Below, one piece after another: positions 22,154-28,736 of a stretch of 38,890 bases of DNA. The notes beneath the pieces were generated by a model that saw only the letters and a list, made by a program, of their open reading frames with translations, was not told the origin of the DNA and ran no database searches. The number at the start of each line of letters is the position of its first letter. The first letter of the stretch is position 1. The position numbers and the translations under genes are program-made. Source of the stretch: a virus; the IMG/VR virus record IMGVR_UViG_3300042988_001432, positions 1-38,890 of that record; one strand, given 5' to 3'.

Positions 22154-22507
22154 TTATTGATTGTTATACATAAGGCCCGGAGGCTCTCCAGCTGGCGGTA
22201 CATACGAAACGATATTGATCTGTCCACCAGCGATATAAGGCGTAAAACTTGTGGTATCTACGGGGAATCCTCGAATAGTGTAAAGCTGGAATGTCTTAGC
22301 GTTAGTGTCCAGGTTTCCAACGATATAGCGATTGTCATTGACCTGATACATGCCTTCGACCTTCGAGATTGTCACTGTCTGGCCATTAGCTACTGCAAAA
22401 GAATTAGGATCGGCAACAGATTCAAGCGTCACCATGCCAGGCAAGTTCTGCGAAATGTCAGTGATCCTGTAAATTGTTCCTAGCGGAAACCCTACTAATG
22501 CAGTCAT
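22154..22507 (-). CDS. FCCH-like domain structural protein (117 aa)
   Basis: The body of this protein reads ITDISQNLPGMVTLESV, then ANGQTVTISKVEGMYQVNDN, YIVGN, FQLYTIRGFPVDTTSFTPYI, AGGQ. That pattern (V--NG--V-I--V-GM-QVN---Y-V, F-LY, VDT--F--Y--GG) is the beta-barrel named FCCH after ubiquitin-activating enzyme E1. It is also a recurrent module in phage virion proteins and has no ubiquitin-related meaning there. The same module occurs in the 242-residue protein at 22570. Probably a minor head or decoration protein. Confidence 0.6.
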   Translation of the reverse strand: MTALVGFPLGTIYRITDISQNLPGMVTLESVADPNSFAVANGQTVTISKVEGMYQVNDNRYIVGNLDTNAKTFQLYTIRGFPVDTTSFTPYIAGGQINIVSYVPPAGEPPGLMYNNQ

Positions 22508-22543
22508 CTTATCCCCTTAAATGGGCCGCTCTACACCCACTGA

Positions 22544-22560
22544 ATGTAAAGCGGCTTTAC
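22544..22560 (+). repeat. Dispersed palindrome, copy 4
   Basis: ATGTAAAGCGGCTTTAC, identical to copy 2. It lies ten bases beyond the stop of the gene ending at 22570, in the gap before the start at 22507. Confidence 0.7.
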
Positions 22561-22569
22561 TTTGCTCGA

Positions 22570-23298
22570 TTACCAGCCTGTCGGCGTTGAATACCAAGCT
22601 TCCCAATACAAGACGTCCCCGTTCGATCCGAGCACGCCAGAAGCTAAAGAAACACCTTCGTAACCAATATCGTACTGGTTACCAGCTGGATTTCCTTGTG
22701 CTGTGACCTGGCCTGTTGTCGCATTGATCGTCGGCGCTGTTGAAGGATACGAGATTTGGTTGACGATACCGCCCGAGGAATAAGTTCCAAAAGCAGACGT
22801 ATCGACTGGATTGCCAAACAAATCGTATAATCTGAACTTAGTAGCAGCATCAACTCCCACAGAAGTTACAATGTAGCGCTGCTCATTAACTTGAGTCATG
22901 CCGACTACGCCAGAAATTGTGATTGTCATGCCATTGGCCAACGTAATCGTATTAGTTGGAGTCAAGGATGAGACAGTCACAACGCCAGGATTAGCATTAG
23001 AAATTCCTGTGATTGTGTATTGCGTGCTTTGCCAATCGCCACCCAACTGAACGGCTGTAATCCCATTAGAACCCAAAAGGGTAACCACGGGAGCGCCAGC
23101 TGTATAAGTGGAAATCAAAGCCTTATCATTAGCTACGACATTGTGAATCCATTCGGAATACCCAACGCCAGAGCCGGCAGCAGTCTTTGTATAGTTAGTG
23201 ATCGTAAACCTATCTGGGACAAAGCCTAAGTTTAGATTTACACCACTGCTGATAAGAGCTGTGGTAGAATTGATAATACCGTTTCTATATTGACTCAT
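22570..23298 (-). CDS. FCCH-like domain virion protein (242 aa)
   Basis: Residues 1-95 form a beta domain (GIINSTTALISSGVNLNLGF, DRFTITNYT, EWIHNVV). Residues about 97-180 repeat the FCCH-type module seen in the next gene (PGVVTVSSLTPTNTITLANG, ITISGVVGMTQVNEQRYIV, FRLYDLFGNPVDTSAFGTY). The C-terminus has GYEGVSLASGVLGSNGDVLY and ends in a tryptophan. AGGAGG precedes the ATG at 23298. Immediately downstream of the capsid gene, it is a likely head decoration or completion protein. Confidence 0.6.
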   Translation of the reverse strand: MSQYRNGIINSTTALISSGVNLNLGFVPDRFTITNYTKTAAGSGVGYSEWIHNVVANDKALISTYTAGAPVVTLLGSNGITAVQLGGDWQSTQYTITGISNANPGVVTVSSLTPTNTITLANGMTITISGVVGMTQVNEQRYIVTSVGVDAATKFRLYDLFGNPVDTSAFGTYSSGGIVNQISYPSTAPTINATTGQVTAQGNPAGNQYDIGYEGVSLASGVLGSNGDVLYWEAWYSTPTGW

Positions 23299-23313
23299 TG
23301 ATTCCTCCTATGA

Positions 23314-23947
23314 TTATAATCTTTGGGTGCACAACAGACGTGTGATCCAGTTATCGTTTAGGAGGCGAGTCGCAAACGGATACTTGTAACCCACTGAGCC
23401 TCTTTGATTTAATGGGTCCGATGTACCAGAAGAACCAAGCGGCTTTACAATGAATTCAGCCTCTTTAGATCCTAGCTTTACAACACCATAAGCCTCTTGA
23501 CCTAAGATGATGTTGTTAAACACTGGCGGAGATGCATTTGTTGAATATCCGTTAGTGCTCAAGAGCCAGCGAACGTTGTTAGTTGAACCCCACTCAGCTT
23601 CTAACGCATCCATCGGGTTAGGATAGTTAGCAGCACTAAGGAAGTCCGCGCACGCTTCGAGGTCATTCTGAATTGTGACATCCATGAAGCCCCAATAGCT
23701 CGATCTCACTGGAGAGGTCGCAAAGCGATTTTCCCCTGGGATCGGCTTTGTCATCAGGCGCGCATTACCCAAGCGAAGAGCACGCACAGCATTCTTAATG
23801 TCAGCTGTCGTCACCTCGGTAGGTGTGTTTCCATTGATACCATTGCTACAAGAAATGCTAGATGCAGTCGCAACCATCATGTTTCTGATCAAAGTATCAA
23901 TGGTGAGTCCTAACTGTAACGATAGAACTCTTGTCGCTTCGTTTAAG
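23314..23947 (-). CDS. Major capsid protein, exon 2
   Basis: This is the C-terminal coding part (210 complete codons plus one base) of the major capsid protein. It joins exon 1 at a valine codon (GT from exon 1, C from here), giving QDRV-LNEATRVLSLQLGLTIDTLIR. That restores the N4-gp56-type capsid pattern ITD-V----D-VLNEA--LL--Q----ID-L-R. The rest contains NAVRALRLGNARLMTKP, YWGFMDVTIQNDLEACADFL and QEAYGVVKLGSKEAEFIVKP, in keeping with the long loop and C-terminal fold of this family. Alone, the open frame would start at an internal ATG (23892). Coordinates assume splicing of the group I intron at 23948-24746. Confidence 0.8.
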
Positions 23948-24746
23948 CTTTCTGTTACTTTCGGCTAGCGTTGCCTACTGACCATCTCTGGCGGGTCAAC
24001 CTCTTCGGATCGACCTCACTACCTTTATTTATTCGTAGTGTTCAGACTATCGCTTCCTCTTTCGAGGTCTTCTTATTTAGTCGTTCAGGCTGGTGTTTTA
24101 TTTTTATCTCATTTAAGATTGTATGGTTTTTAACAAAGGAGAATACATGCCTAAACTTAAACCCTATGATTTGTCTAAAGTTACAAGCACCGATCTCGCT
24201 TATTTGGCTGGTTTTATTGATGGAGAAGGATGTTTTTACATTGGTAATATCCAAAGCGTTTCGTATTGCACAGGGAATAAATATTCTAACTACCACTGCA
24301 TCCTTAAAGTCTCTAACAATTCCATTGAAGTTCTCGAATGGATTAATAAGACTTTTGGAGGAAGAATCACTACCCACAACAAAAAAACTAAATCTAAAGA
24401 TAGAAACTTTATTACCTATGAGGTTTATTTTACCGGCAATCTTCTTACCGATCTCACGGAAATGCTTCTTCCATATCTTAAGATCAAAAAACCGCAAGCC
24501 GAAGTTATGTTGAAAATGAGAGCCACATTCCCAAGAAGCGGCAGTAGAGGACCTAAAAAAGCCCTTGAGCCAATCCTTGTTTTGCGTGAAGAACTCCATA
24601 TTCAAATGCATCGACTTAACTCTCGTTTTAAAAACCATTCATCTAAAAAGGACCTTTATGAGCACCTTGCCCCTTGTTTGCCTGCTGCTTAAGCGGCCAG
24701 GCGGTCCAAGTCAATTAAAGAAGATTTATACAGAGCCTCTACGTTA
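23948..24746 (-). ncRNA. Group I intron in the major capsid gene
   Basis: A 799-nt self-splicing intron is deduced from RNA structure. P1: exon ACAGGGU (24753-24747) pairs with guide GCUCUGU (24736-24730), with U-G at the splice site. P10: GAG (24739-24737) with exon-2 CUU. P3: UCUUCUU (24724-24718) with AAGAAGA (24074-24068). P4: CUUG/CAAG (24710-24707/24676-24673). P5: GCCUG/CAGGC (24702-24698/24684-24680). P6: GGC/GCC (24671-24669/24090-24088), extended by GGUG/CACC and CUCAU/AUGAG. P7: GACUA/UAGUC (24082-24078/24049-24045). P8: CCUC-GAAA-GAGG (24067-24056). P9: CACUAC/GUAGUG. The last intron base is G (23948). An opposite-strand endonuclease gene fills the P6 extension. Confidence 0.88.
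24147..24692 (+). CDS. LAGLIDADG homing endonuclease, antisense inside the group I intron
   Basis: The motif LAYLAGFIDGEGCFYI (residues 17-32) is the dodecapeptide helix of LAGLIDADG endonucleases, with the metal-binding Asp/Glu of DGEG. There is one motif in 181 residues, so it should act as a homodimer and cut intron-less alleles to drive intron homing. The C-terminal region (EMLLPYLKIKKPQAEVMLKM) fits the second half of the fold. The start at 24147 has AAAGGAG upstream. Unusually, the gene reads against the intron and the capsid gene, so it needs its own promoter (none is clear). Its 3' end overlaps the P6, P4' and P5 strands of the ribozyme, and its stop codon lies within P5. Confidence 0.9.
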   Translation: MPKLKPYDLSKVTSTDLAYLAGFIDGEGCFYIGNIQSVSYCTGNKYSNYHCILKVSNNSIEVLEWINKTFGGRITTHNKKTKSKDRNFITYEVYFTGNLLTDLTEMLLPYLKIKKPQAEVMLKMRATFPRSGSRGPKKALEPILVLREELHIQMHRLNSRFKNHSSKKDLYEHLAPCLPAA

Positions 24747-25057
24747 ACCCTGTCTTGCACTGTGAACTGGACCTGATCGGTAATAACGCAGAAATTTCCA
24801 TACCACTTAATCTGGGTAGAGAAATCAGTTACCGCTAAGCTATCACCTGGAGGAGTCGTTCCATCCTGAATAGGCACTGTCGCAGCCGTAAGGGTAGCGT
24901 AGCGTCTAAAAATCATCTGATCGCCAGAGTTAAGAGGAATAGTTCTCTTCTGCGCGAACATGTCGTAAATGTAATAGGGTCGTGCCAGAGTCAGCAGAAG
25001 GCGGTCAAAATAGGTCCGCACTTCCGGTGGCACTTGAACTGTTGTTGTAATTGGCAT
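24747..25057 (-). CDS. Major capsid protein, exon 1 (N4-gp56-like)
   Basis: N-terminal 103 codons plus two bases of the capsid gene. Residues show the family features: PPEVRTYFDRLLLTLARPYY, the GDQMIFRRYATL strand, a VPIQDGTTPPGDSL loop, and IKWYGNFCVITDQVQFTVQD. Without splicing, translation would run 19 codons into the intron to a TAA at 24689, giving a 122-residue truncated product. Spliced to exon 2 the protein is 314 residues, a sensible size for this capsid family, and the join removes an otherwise out-of-place insert of about 20 residues. The gene follows the scaffold gene by 14 bases. Confidence 0.85.
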
Positions 25058-25071
25058 ATCAACCTATGTGG

Positions 25072-25827
25072 TTAGATATTCGCCAGATTCCTCGCAGCTA
25101 TCTTCATGAAATCCTCGTCAGACATACTCGCATAGTAGTCAGCAGCGCTAAGTTGACTTTGGCCGCCGACACTCGCTAAAGACTGAGGCTTCTGAGCATT
25201 GACCATTGCCCGCTGACCATTCACACTTGGAGGTGGTGATTGTGGTACAGAAGGTTGATTTGCTCTTGCATTCAGCTCCGCAAGTAAGTATGCTGCCTCG
25301 TAAGGATTAGATGCTTTTTGGATCATCTCGGCAAATATCGGATTCTTACTAGTTAATTGCGGTACGTGCTGTGTAACCATTGAGTTCCAGTCCTGGCGCT
25401 GAGCTTTTGTCTCTACAGCAGTGAGAGCATCTCTAAACTCTTCCCGGAGGCGAGTGTTCTCCTGTCTGATGGCGTCAAAAGCTTTCCTAACATCTCGCGA
25501 GTCATCCCAGTCGAGCGCTGAATACGCGTCTTCCCTAGATGCTTGCGGCTCAGGCTGGCGAGCTGGTATCTTGGCATAGGCTTCCGCTTGACCCTTCCAA
25601 TACTCACGCTCTTCCTTCAACTTGGCTGCTTCTTCACGTAATGCCCGAAAGTTCATCTCCTTATCGGACAATTGCACCTGACCGGCGACGTCTGGCTGAG
25701 TTACGCCCGTATTAAGCGGATCATCGACGACCTGACCCACATTTACGTCTTGATATGAGTTGTATTGTGTAGGCGCACTCTCAGGAAACAACTCAGTCCC
25801 TGGGCGCGACATATCTATATCTTGCAT
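25072..25827 (-). CDS. Capsid scaffolding protein (251 aa)
   Basis: The acidic, Gln/Pro-rich, disordered start (SAPTQYNSYQDVNVGQVVDD) is followed by a charged coiled coil (MNFRALREEAAKLKEEREYW) and a second helical block (ENTRLREEFRDALTAVETKA). It ends in a Pro/Gln linker and a helical tail (SAADYYASMSDEDFMKIAAR). This layout, directly before a major capsid gene, is typical of podovirus scaffolds, which guide procapsid assembly and then leave. GAGGAACGAG precedes the ATG. Confidence 0.75.
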   Translation of the reverse strand: MQDIDMSRPGTELFPESAPTQYNSYQDVNVGQVVDDPLNTGVTQPDVAGQVQLSDKEMNFRALREEAAKLKEEREYWKGQAEAYAKIPARQPEPQASREDAYSALDWDDSRDVRKAFDAIRQENTRLREEFRDALTAVETKAQRQDWNSMVTQHVPQLTSKNPIFAEMIQKASNPYEAAYLLAELNARANQPSVPQSPPPSVNGQRAMVNAQKPQSLASVGGQSQLSAADYYASMSDEDFMKIAARNLANI

Positions 25828-25918
25828 CTCGTTCCTCTTTTAGTCTCGGCGACAGACTTGGATTACGCCCGTTTCAAAAAAAATCTTGTCACTATAGGCA
25901 AAATTTTTTAGAGAAACC

Positions 25919-26329
25919 TTAAGCCAATAAAATCGATCCCGACTTCTTGGCTGCATTTTCAACTGACGGCACGAAGTCTTTACTGCTCTTCGACATCTCC
26001 GTATCACTAACGGGTACGTCGTATGGCAAAGACAGATCCGCTTCGACCGATAACCTTTGTTGCTGATGGCTCCACTTAAAGACTAAGACCCCAACCATCG
26101 CAGCAGGCGGCCGTTTCGCAATCACTTCCCAGCCAGCCACGATCGCATTACTCTGCCTCACGTGCGGCTTCGCAGCATACAGTACCCAAAAGTCACGCTT
26201 GAGACTCTTATCGTACAACTCGGCGAGCTTCTGAGCATCCGTCCAGCAATCTCTTGCCATCGGCTCCCGCGTCTCGCCCATCTCCTGCATGTTGGAGTTG
26301 CGCTTCTGTCCTATCAGCGTCGTTTCCAT
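25919..26329 (-). CDS. Hypothetical protein upstream of the scaffold (136 aa)
   Basis: Unrecognised. Residues 25-100 look folded, with a helix (WTDAQKLAELYDKSLKRDFW) and strands (GWEVIAKRPPAAMVGVLVFK). The final 30 residues are Ser/Lys-rich and flexible. The ribosome binding site is weak. A gap of about 90 bases with a poly-T tract on the coding strand separates it from the scaffold gene, the largest gap in this part of the operon. Confidence 0.5.
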   Translation of the reverse strand: METTLIGQKRNSNMQEMGETREPMARDCWTDAQKLAELYDKSLKRDFWVLYAAKPHVRQSNAIVAGWEVIAKRPPAAMVGVLVFKWSHQQQRLSVEADLSLPYDVPVSDTEMSKSSKDFVPSVENAAKKSGSILLA

Positions 26330-26371
26330 TTATACCTACTTATAGTTGGTTATAGTTAACTTGAGATATAA

Positions 26372-26602
26372 CTATGCCCAATTGTACTCTCTAAACTGCG
26401 AATGGGCCTTGCCGAAATCCTTCTGGACATCGCGCTTGCCTGCCATGCCATAAGCTTCGTCCATAGCTTCCATCTTCATCTCGTAAACACCAGCTTGCCA
26501 ATCGTTTGCTACAGACTTAGGTGTTGTCTCAGATTGATGACTCACCATAGGCTGGCGCGCGTTGTCATGCTCCATGCTCTCAAATCCGGCTTGACTTTTC
26601 AT
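26372..26602 (-). CDS. Small hypothetical protein (76 aa)
   Basis: Hydrophilic and probably disordered in the first half (Gln/Ser/Asn-rich), with a helical second half (YEMKMEAMDEAYGMAGKRDV) ending in REYNWA. Its start overlaps the stop of the 39-residue Lys-rich gene, and AAGGAG lies before the ATG. It belongs to a string of about ten tiny genes between portal and scaffold whose products are not recognised. Confidence 0.5.
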   Translation of the reverse strand: MKSQAGFESMEHDNARQPMVSHQSETTPKSVANDWQAGVYEMKMEAMDEAYGMAGKRDVQKDFGKAHSQFREYNWA

Positions 26603-26718
26603 GCCTTCTTCTCCTTTTTCTTTACTTTTTGCTTCCTCTTTGCACTTAGAGGGGTATTCACATGCTCAGCTTTCTTCAATGCGCTTCTCGCCTTCGATAA
26701 TGCCGATTTCTTCTTCAT
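26599..26718 (-). CDS. Lysine-rich small protein (39 aa)
   Basis: The product opens MKKKSALSKARSALKKAEHV and ends KVKKKEKKA: about 40 percent lysine and arginine, probably nucleic-acid-binding or unfolded. The ATG overlaps the stop of the 39-residue gene upstream (ATGA) and its TGA overlaps the next start, so translational coupling supports it as a gene. Confidence 0.5.
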   Translation of the reverse strand: MKKKSALSKARSALKKAEHVNTPLSAKRKQKVKKKEKKA

Positions 26719-26834
26719 GTTTCGCCTCTCAAAATCTCATCAATTCTCTCTTTCAATTGCTTCAAAGACCATTTTTCTCTGAAAGAAAGTCGGATAGCGC
26801 ACATTAATTCAAATCTCCAATCTTCCTTATCCAT
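26715..26834 (-). CDS. Small helical protein (39 aa)
   Basis: The product begins MDKEDWRFELMCAIRLSFRE and continues KWSLKQLKERIDEILRGET, apparently two amphipathic helices with two tryptophans. Its ATG overlaps the stop of the upstream gene (TAATG) and its stop overlaps the next start (ATGA). Function unknown. Confidence 0.5.
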   Translation of the reverse strand: MDKEDWRFELMCAIRLSFREKWSLKQLKERIDEILRGET

Positions 26835-27004
26835 TAAGACTCTATCGTTATATCTATTGCGCACAATCGGTTATCATTCCGCTTATCTCTTTGGAACTGA
26901 CGAAATTTAATCTTACCTTCCCTCTGCTGTAAGCTTTCTTCTTGCATATCTAATATCTGCTTAATCGCATGCGAAAGAATCCTGATTAACTCTAGCTTAT
27001 CCAT
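26834..27004 (-). CDS. Small hypothetical protein (56 aa)
   Basis: The ATG at 27004 (MDKLELIRILSHAIKQILDM) has GGACGGGG upstream. The frame extends to 27097 only by running over the neighbouring gene. A leucine-rich helix is followed by a basic stretch (KIKFRQFQRDKRND) and a terminal strand. Unrecognised, part of the tiny-gene cluster. Confidence 0.5.
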   Translation of the reverse strand: MDKLELIRILSHAIKQILDMQEESLQQREGKIKFRQFQRDKRNDNRLCAIDITIES

Positions 27005-27338
27005 ATCCCCGTCCTTCTGTTCCGTATTTCGCTGTCGGCAGCAATGTGTTTTGCGTCTCTCGCGGGTTCTCGTACACAGCTTTGCCTGGCGTAACACCTT
27101 GCCACTCTTCCCAATACCTATGCTGTGCTTCTTCAGCTGCTAGCGCTTTTTGTATCTCACTAGAATGATGTCGTCCTGATTTCTCCGTCGATTCCTTGAA
27201 ATGCACCCCACCATTCAATTGATCTCGCGCCCAATCTCCCGGCAAAGGATGAAACTTCGGATCGTAGCTGTTGCTCTGGCCCGGCTGCGGCTTTAGCGTG
27301 TTCATCGGCGCATTGCCATTGCGATTGATCTTGACCAT
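26997..27338 (-). CDS. Hypothetical protein (113 aa)
   Basis: Unrecognised and hydrophilic, with many Pro, Gly, Asn and His residues (PQPGQSNSYDPKFHPLPGDW). A central helix (EIQKALAAEEAQHRYWEEW) is the only obvious structure. The start ATG has GGAA about ten bases upstream. It may be a minor head component since it lies between portal and scaffold genes. Confidence 0.5.
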   Translation of the reverse strand: MVKINRNGNAPMNTLKPQPGQSNSYDPKFHPLPGDWARDQLNGGVHFKESTEKSGRHHSSEIQKALAAEEAQHRYWEEWQGVTPGKAVYENPRETQNTLLPTAKYGTEGRGYG

Positions 27339-27341
27339 GAT

Positions 27342-27449
27342 TTATTTCCATATGCTTTTTACTTTTCCATGCTCATCAACGTACAGATATTGTCTCTTCG
27401 TAAGTAGAAAATCGTAGTACTTCATAATACCCTCTGGTATCGACGCCAT
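27342..27449 (-). CDS. Small hypothetical protein (35 aa)
   Basis: I place the start at 27449 because GAGG stands before that ATG. The longer frame to 27584 would lie inside the upstream gene. The product begins MASIPEGIMKYYDFLLTKRQ and then has LYVDEHGKVKSIWK, a small aromatic-rich alpha/beta peptide. Function unknown. Confidence 0.45.
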   Translation of the reverse strand: MASIPEGIMKYYDFLLTKRQYLYVDEHGKVKSIWK

Positions 27450-27456
27450 TTTTTCC

Positions 27457-27693
27457 TCAAAAAGAACTTTTCCACCCTGGCGCGCTGCCGTCGTTGTGTC
27501 CATGCTCATAGCGATACGTATCCTCGTGCTGCTTTCTTTCGTTTTGTTGCATGAATTGCAGGTCAGACATAGTAGGGCCCACACTTCCTTGTTTTAACGC
27601 TGCCACGGGCCCAGGAATGCGTCCATTTGCGTTTTGGCCAACAACTCTGCTATACCCGCCACTGTCTTGATACATGCTTGCTGTCATAAACAT
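27457..27693 (-). CDS. Small hypothetical protein (78 aa)
   Basis: Unrecognised, Gly/Gln/Asn-rich and probably disordered (SGGYSRVVGQNANGRIPGPV), with a His/Asp-rich end (YRYEHGHNDGSAPGWKSS). It overlaps the upstream gene by ten bases, consistent with coupling. Confidence 0.45.
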   Translation of the reverse strand: MFMTASMYQDSGGYSRVVGQNANGRIPGPVAALKQGSVGPTMSDLQFMQQNERKQHEDTYRYEHGHNDGSAPGWKSSF

Positions 27694-27938
27694 TTCTCCA
27701 GATCAGAGATGAGCCTATTAATTCTTGCTCTGATTTTGTAATACTTCTTAAAATCAAACTCTTTCATGAAATAAGAATTTTTCGCTTGATGAAGATATTT
27801 AATGAAATCATTCGCTTCATCTTTCTGAATCTCTTCACTAGTAGCTAAAGGAACTCTTATCGCTTCTTCACCTGGCATAAAGCGATTCATAATCTCAAAA
27901 GCTTCTTCAGAAGTTAGAACACTTTCCTTAAGTATCAT
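27684..27938 (-). CDS. Small hypothetical helical protein (84 aa)
   Basis: The start at 27938 (MILKESVLTSEEAFEIMNRF) has GAGGG upstream and follows the TGA of the preceding gene by one base. The frame itself extends to 28007. The product is helical and charged, with an aromatic C-terminal half (NSYFMKEFDFKKYYKIRARI). Unrecognised. Confidence 0.5.
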   Translation of the reverse strand: MILKESVLTSEEAFEIMNRFMPGEEAIRVPLATSEEIQKDEANDFIKYLHQAKNSYFMKEFDFKKYYKIRARINRLISDLEKCL

Positions 27939-27939
27939 T

Positions 27940-28167
27940 TCACCCTCGCCATACGCTAAAATGTCTAAGATACTTGTTAATATCGCTATACAACCTGGAT
28001 TGCTCAATTCTGCTATTTACATGATGATCTTTCTTCTGAGGCTTTCGCTTTAACCAGCTCTCGTTCGCTTTCATTATCTTGTATTTCTGTCTGCAAATCT
28101 CGGAACATGTCGCACGAGTGCCTTCCTTGCGGAACTCTATCCCACAAGCCTTACACTCAACGATCAA
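27940..28167 (-). CDS. Small zinc-finger protein (75 aa)
   Basis: CKAC at residues 5-8 and CSEIC at about 21-25 form a four-cysteine zinc site, as in treble-clef or HNH-like fingers. A Lys/Arg-rich segment follows (KANESWLKRKPQKKDHH). The start codon is TTG, preceded by GGAGG at a good distance and overlapping the upstream TGA (TTGA). It is likely a nucleic-acid- or protein-binding accessory factor; no catalytic residues are apparent. Confidence 0.6.
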   Translation of the reverse strand: MIVECKACGIEFRKEGTRATCSEICRQKYKIMKANESWLKRKPQKKDHHVNSRIEQSRLYSDINKYLRHFSVWRG

Positions 28168-28361
28168 GGCGTGCCTCCAAAGTGAATGCCAGCCGGATAG
28201 TCAATCATCTGCCCGGCGATCATCTCAAACTTGCGCTCGCTTCGCATGCAGTTCATCTCTTGCTCTAAATACTCTCTCGCATGAGGCTGCATCCCAACCG
28301 TATCAAGCTGATTCGACCAGCTCTTATCAAGTTCGCCCCTCTGGTACATATCAAGTGACAT
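28164..28361 (-). CDS. Small hypothetical protein (65 aa)
   Basis: Unrecognised. It has helices rich in Gln, Glu and Met (HAREYLEQEMNCMRSERKFE) and a short PAGIHFGGTP tail. GAGG precedes the ATG. It is coupled to the zinc-finger gene through the TTGA overlap. Confidence 0.5.
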   Translation of the reverse strand: MSLDMYQRGELDKSWSNQLDTVGMQPHAREYLEQEMNCMRSERKFEMIAGQMIDYPAGIHFGGTP

Positions 28362-28363
28362 AG

Positions 28364-28558
28364 TTACCTCTTGTAATGATCTTCTAAATGCTTAAGGCGC
28401 ATGTCTCGCGATTCTTTGTGTCTTGCAAGCTCACTGTCTAGCGCTTCTTTCATCGGTCCGCCCTGGCCTGCGAGCTGCCTGCTATGCTGTAAGTCGTCCC
28501 CTGCAATCCGATTGTCGCTCGGCCCCGCACCCATCTGTCCCCAGCCGTCGTTATTCAT
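28364..28558 (-). CDS. Small hypothetical protein (64 aa)
   Basis: I chose the ATG at 28558 (MNNDGWGQMGAGPSDNRIAG) because GGAG lies nine bases upstream; another in-frame ATG at 28564 is too close to it. The end is a charged helix (DSELARHKESRDMRLKHLED). It overlaps the upstream gene by eight bases. Function unknown. Confidence 0.5.
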   Translation of the reverse strand: MNNDGWGQMGAGPSDNRIAGDDLQHSRQLAGQGGPMKEALDSELARHKESRDMRLKHLEDHYKR

Positions 28559-28736
28559 TTTCATTTTCTCCAGGAAATTTCGCATGGCTTGTTGTTTGAT
28601 GTATTGCAATTGCCATGGCTCTACCTATACTCATACCGTCTTCACAACAGTTGATAAGCGTCCAAATGATATATTCCCTGCTAAAACCCACACCAATAAG
28701 CATTTTCATCAATCTCAATTGCTCTTCGAAAGTCAT
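28551..28736 (-). CDS. Small hypothetical protein (61 aa)
   Basis: The start overlaps the portal stop codon (ATGA). The product has a helical N-terminus (MTFEEQLRLMKMLIGVGFSR), a hydrophobic middle (YIIWTLINCCEDG) and a polar end. It is the first gene after the portal. Unrecognised. Confidence 0.5.
   Translation of the reverse strand: MTFEEQLRLMKMLIGVGFSREYIIWTLINCCEDGMSIGRAMAIAIHQTTSHAKFPGENENE

Noticed and set aside
23971-24513. 180-codon plus-strand frame overlapping the endonuclease gene in another frame
   Set aside because: No motif and no Shine-Dalgarno, whereas the overlapping frame has both AAAGGAG and the LAGLIDADG signature.
24042-24638. 198-codon minus-strand frame in the intron
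   Set aside because: Complement of the LAGLIDADG gene with no motif. It begins inside the intron, crosses the ribozyme core and has no ribosome binding site.
25890-25898. CACTATAGG, resembling a T7-type promoter core
   Set aside because: Only nine bases match, it points against the genes, it occurs once, and no single-subunit RNA polymerase gene was seen.
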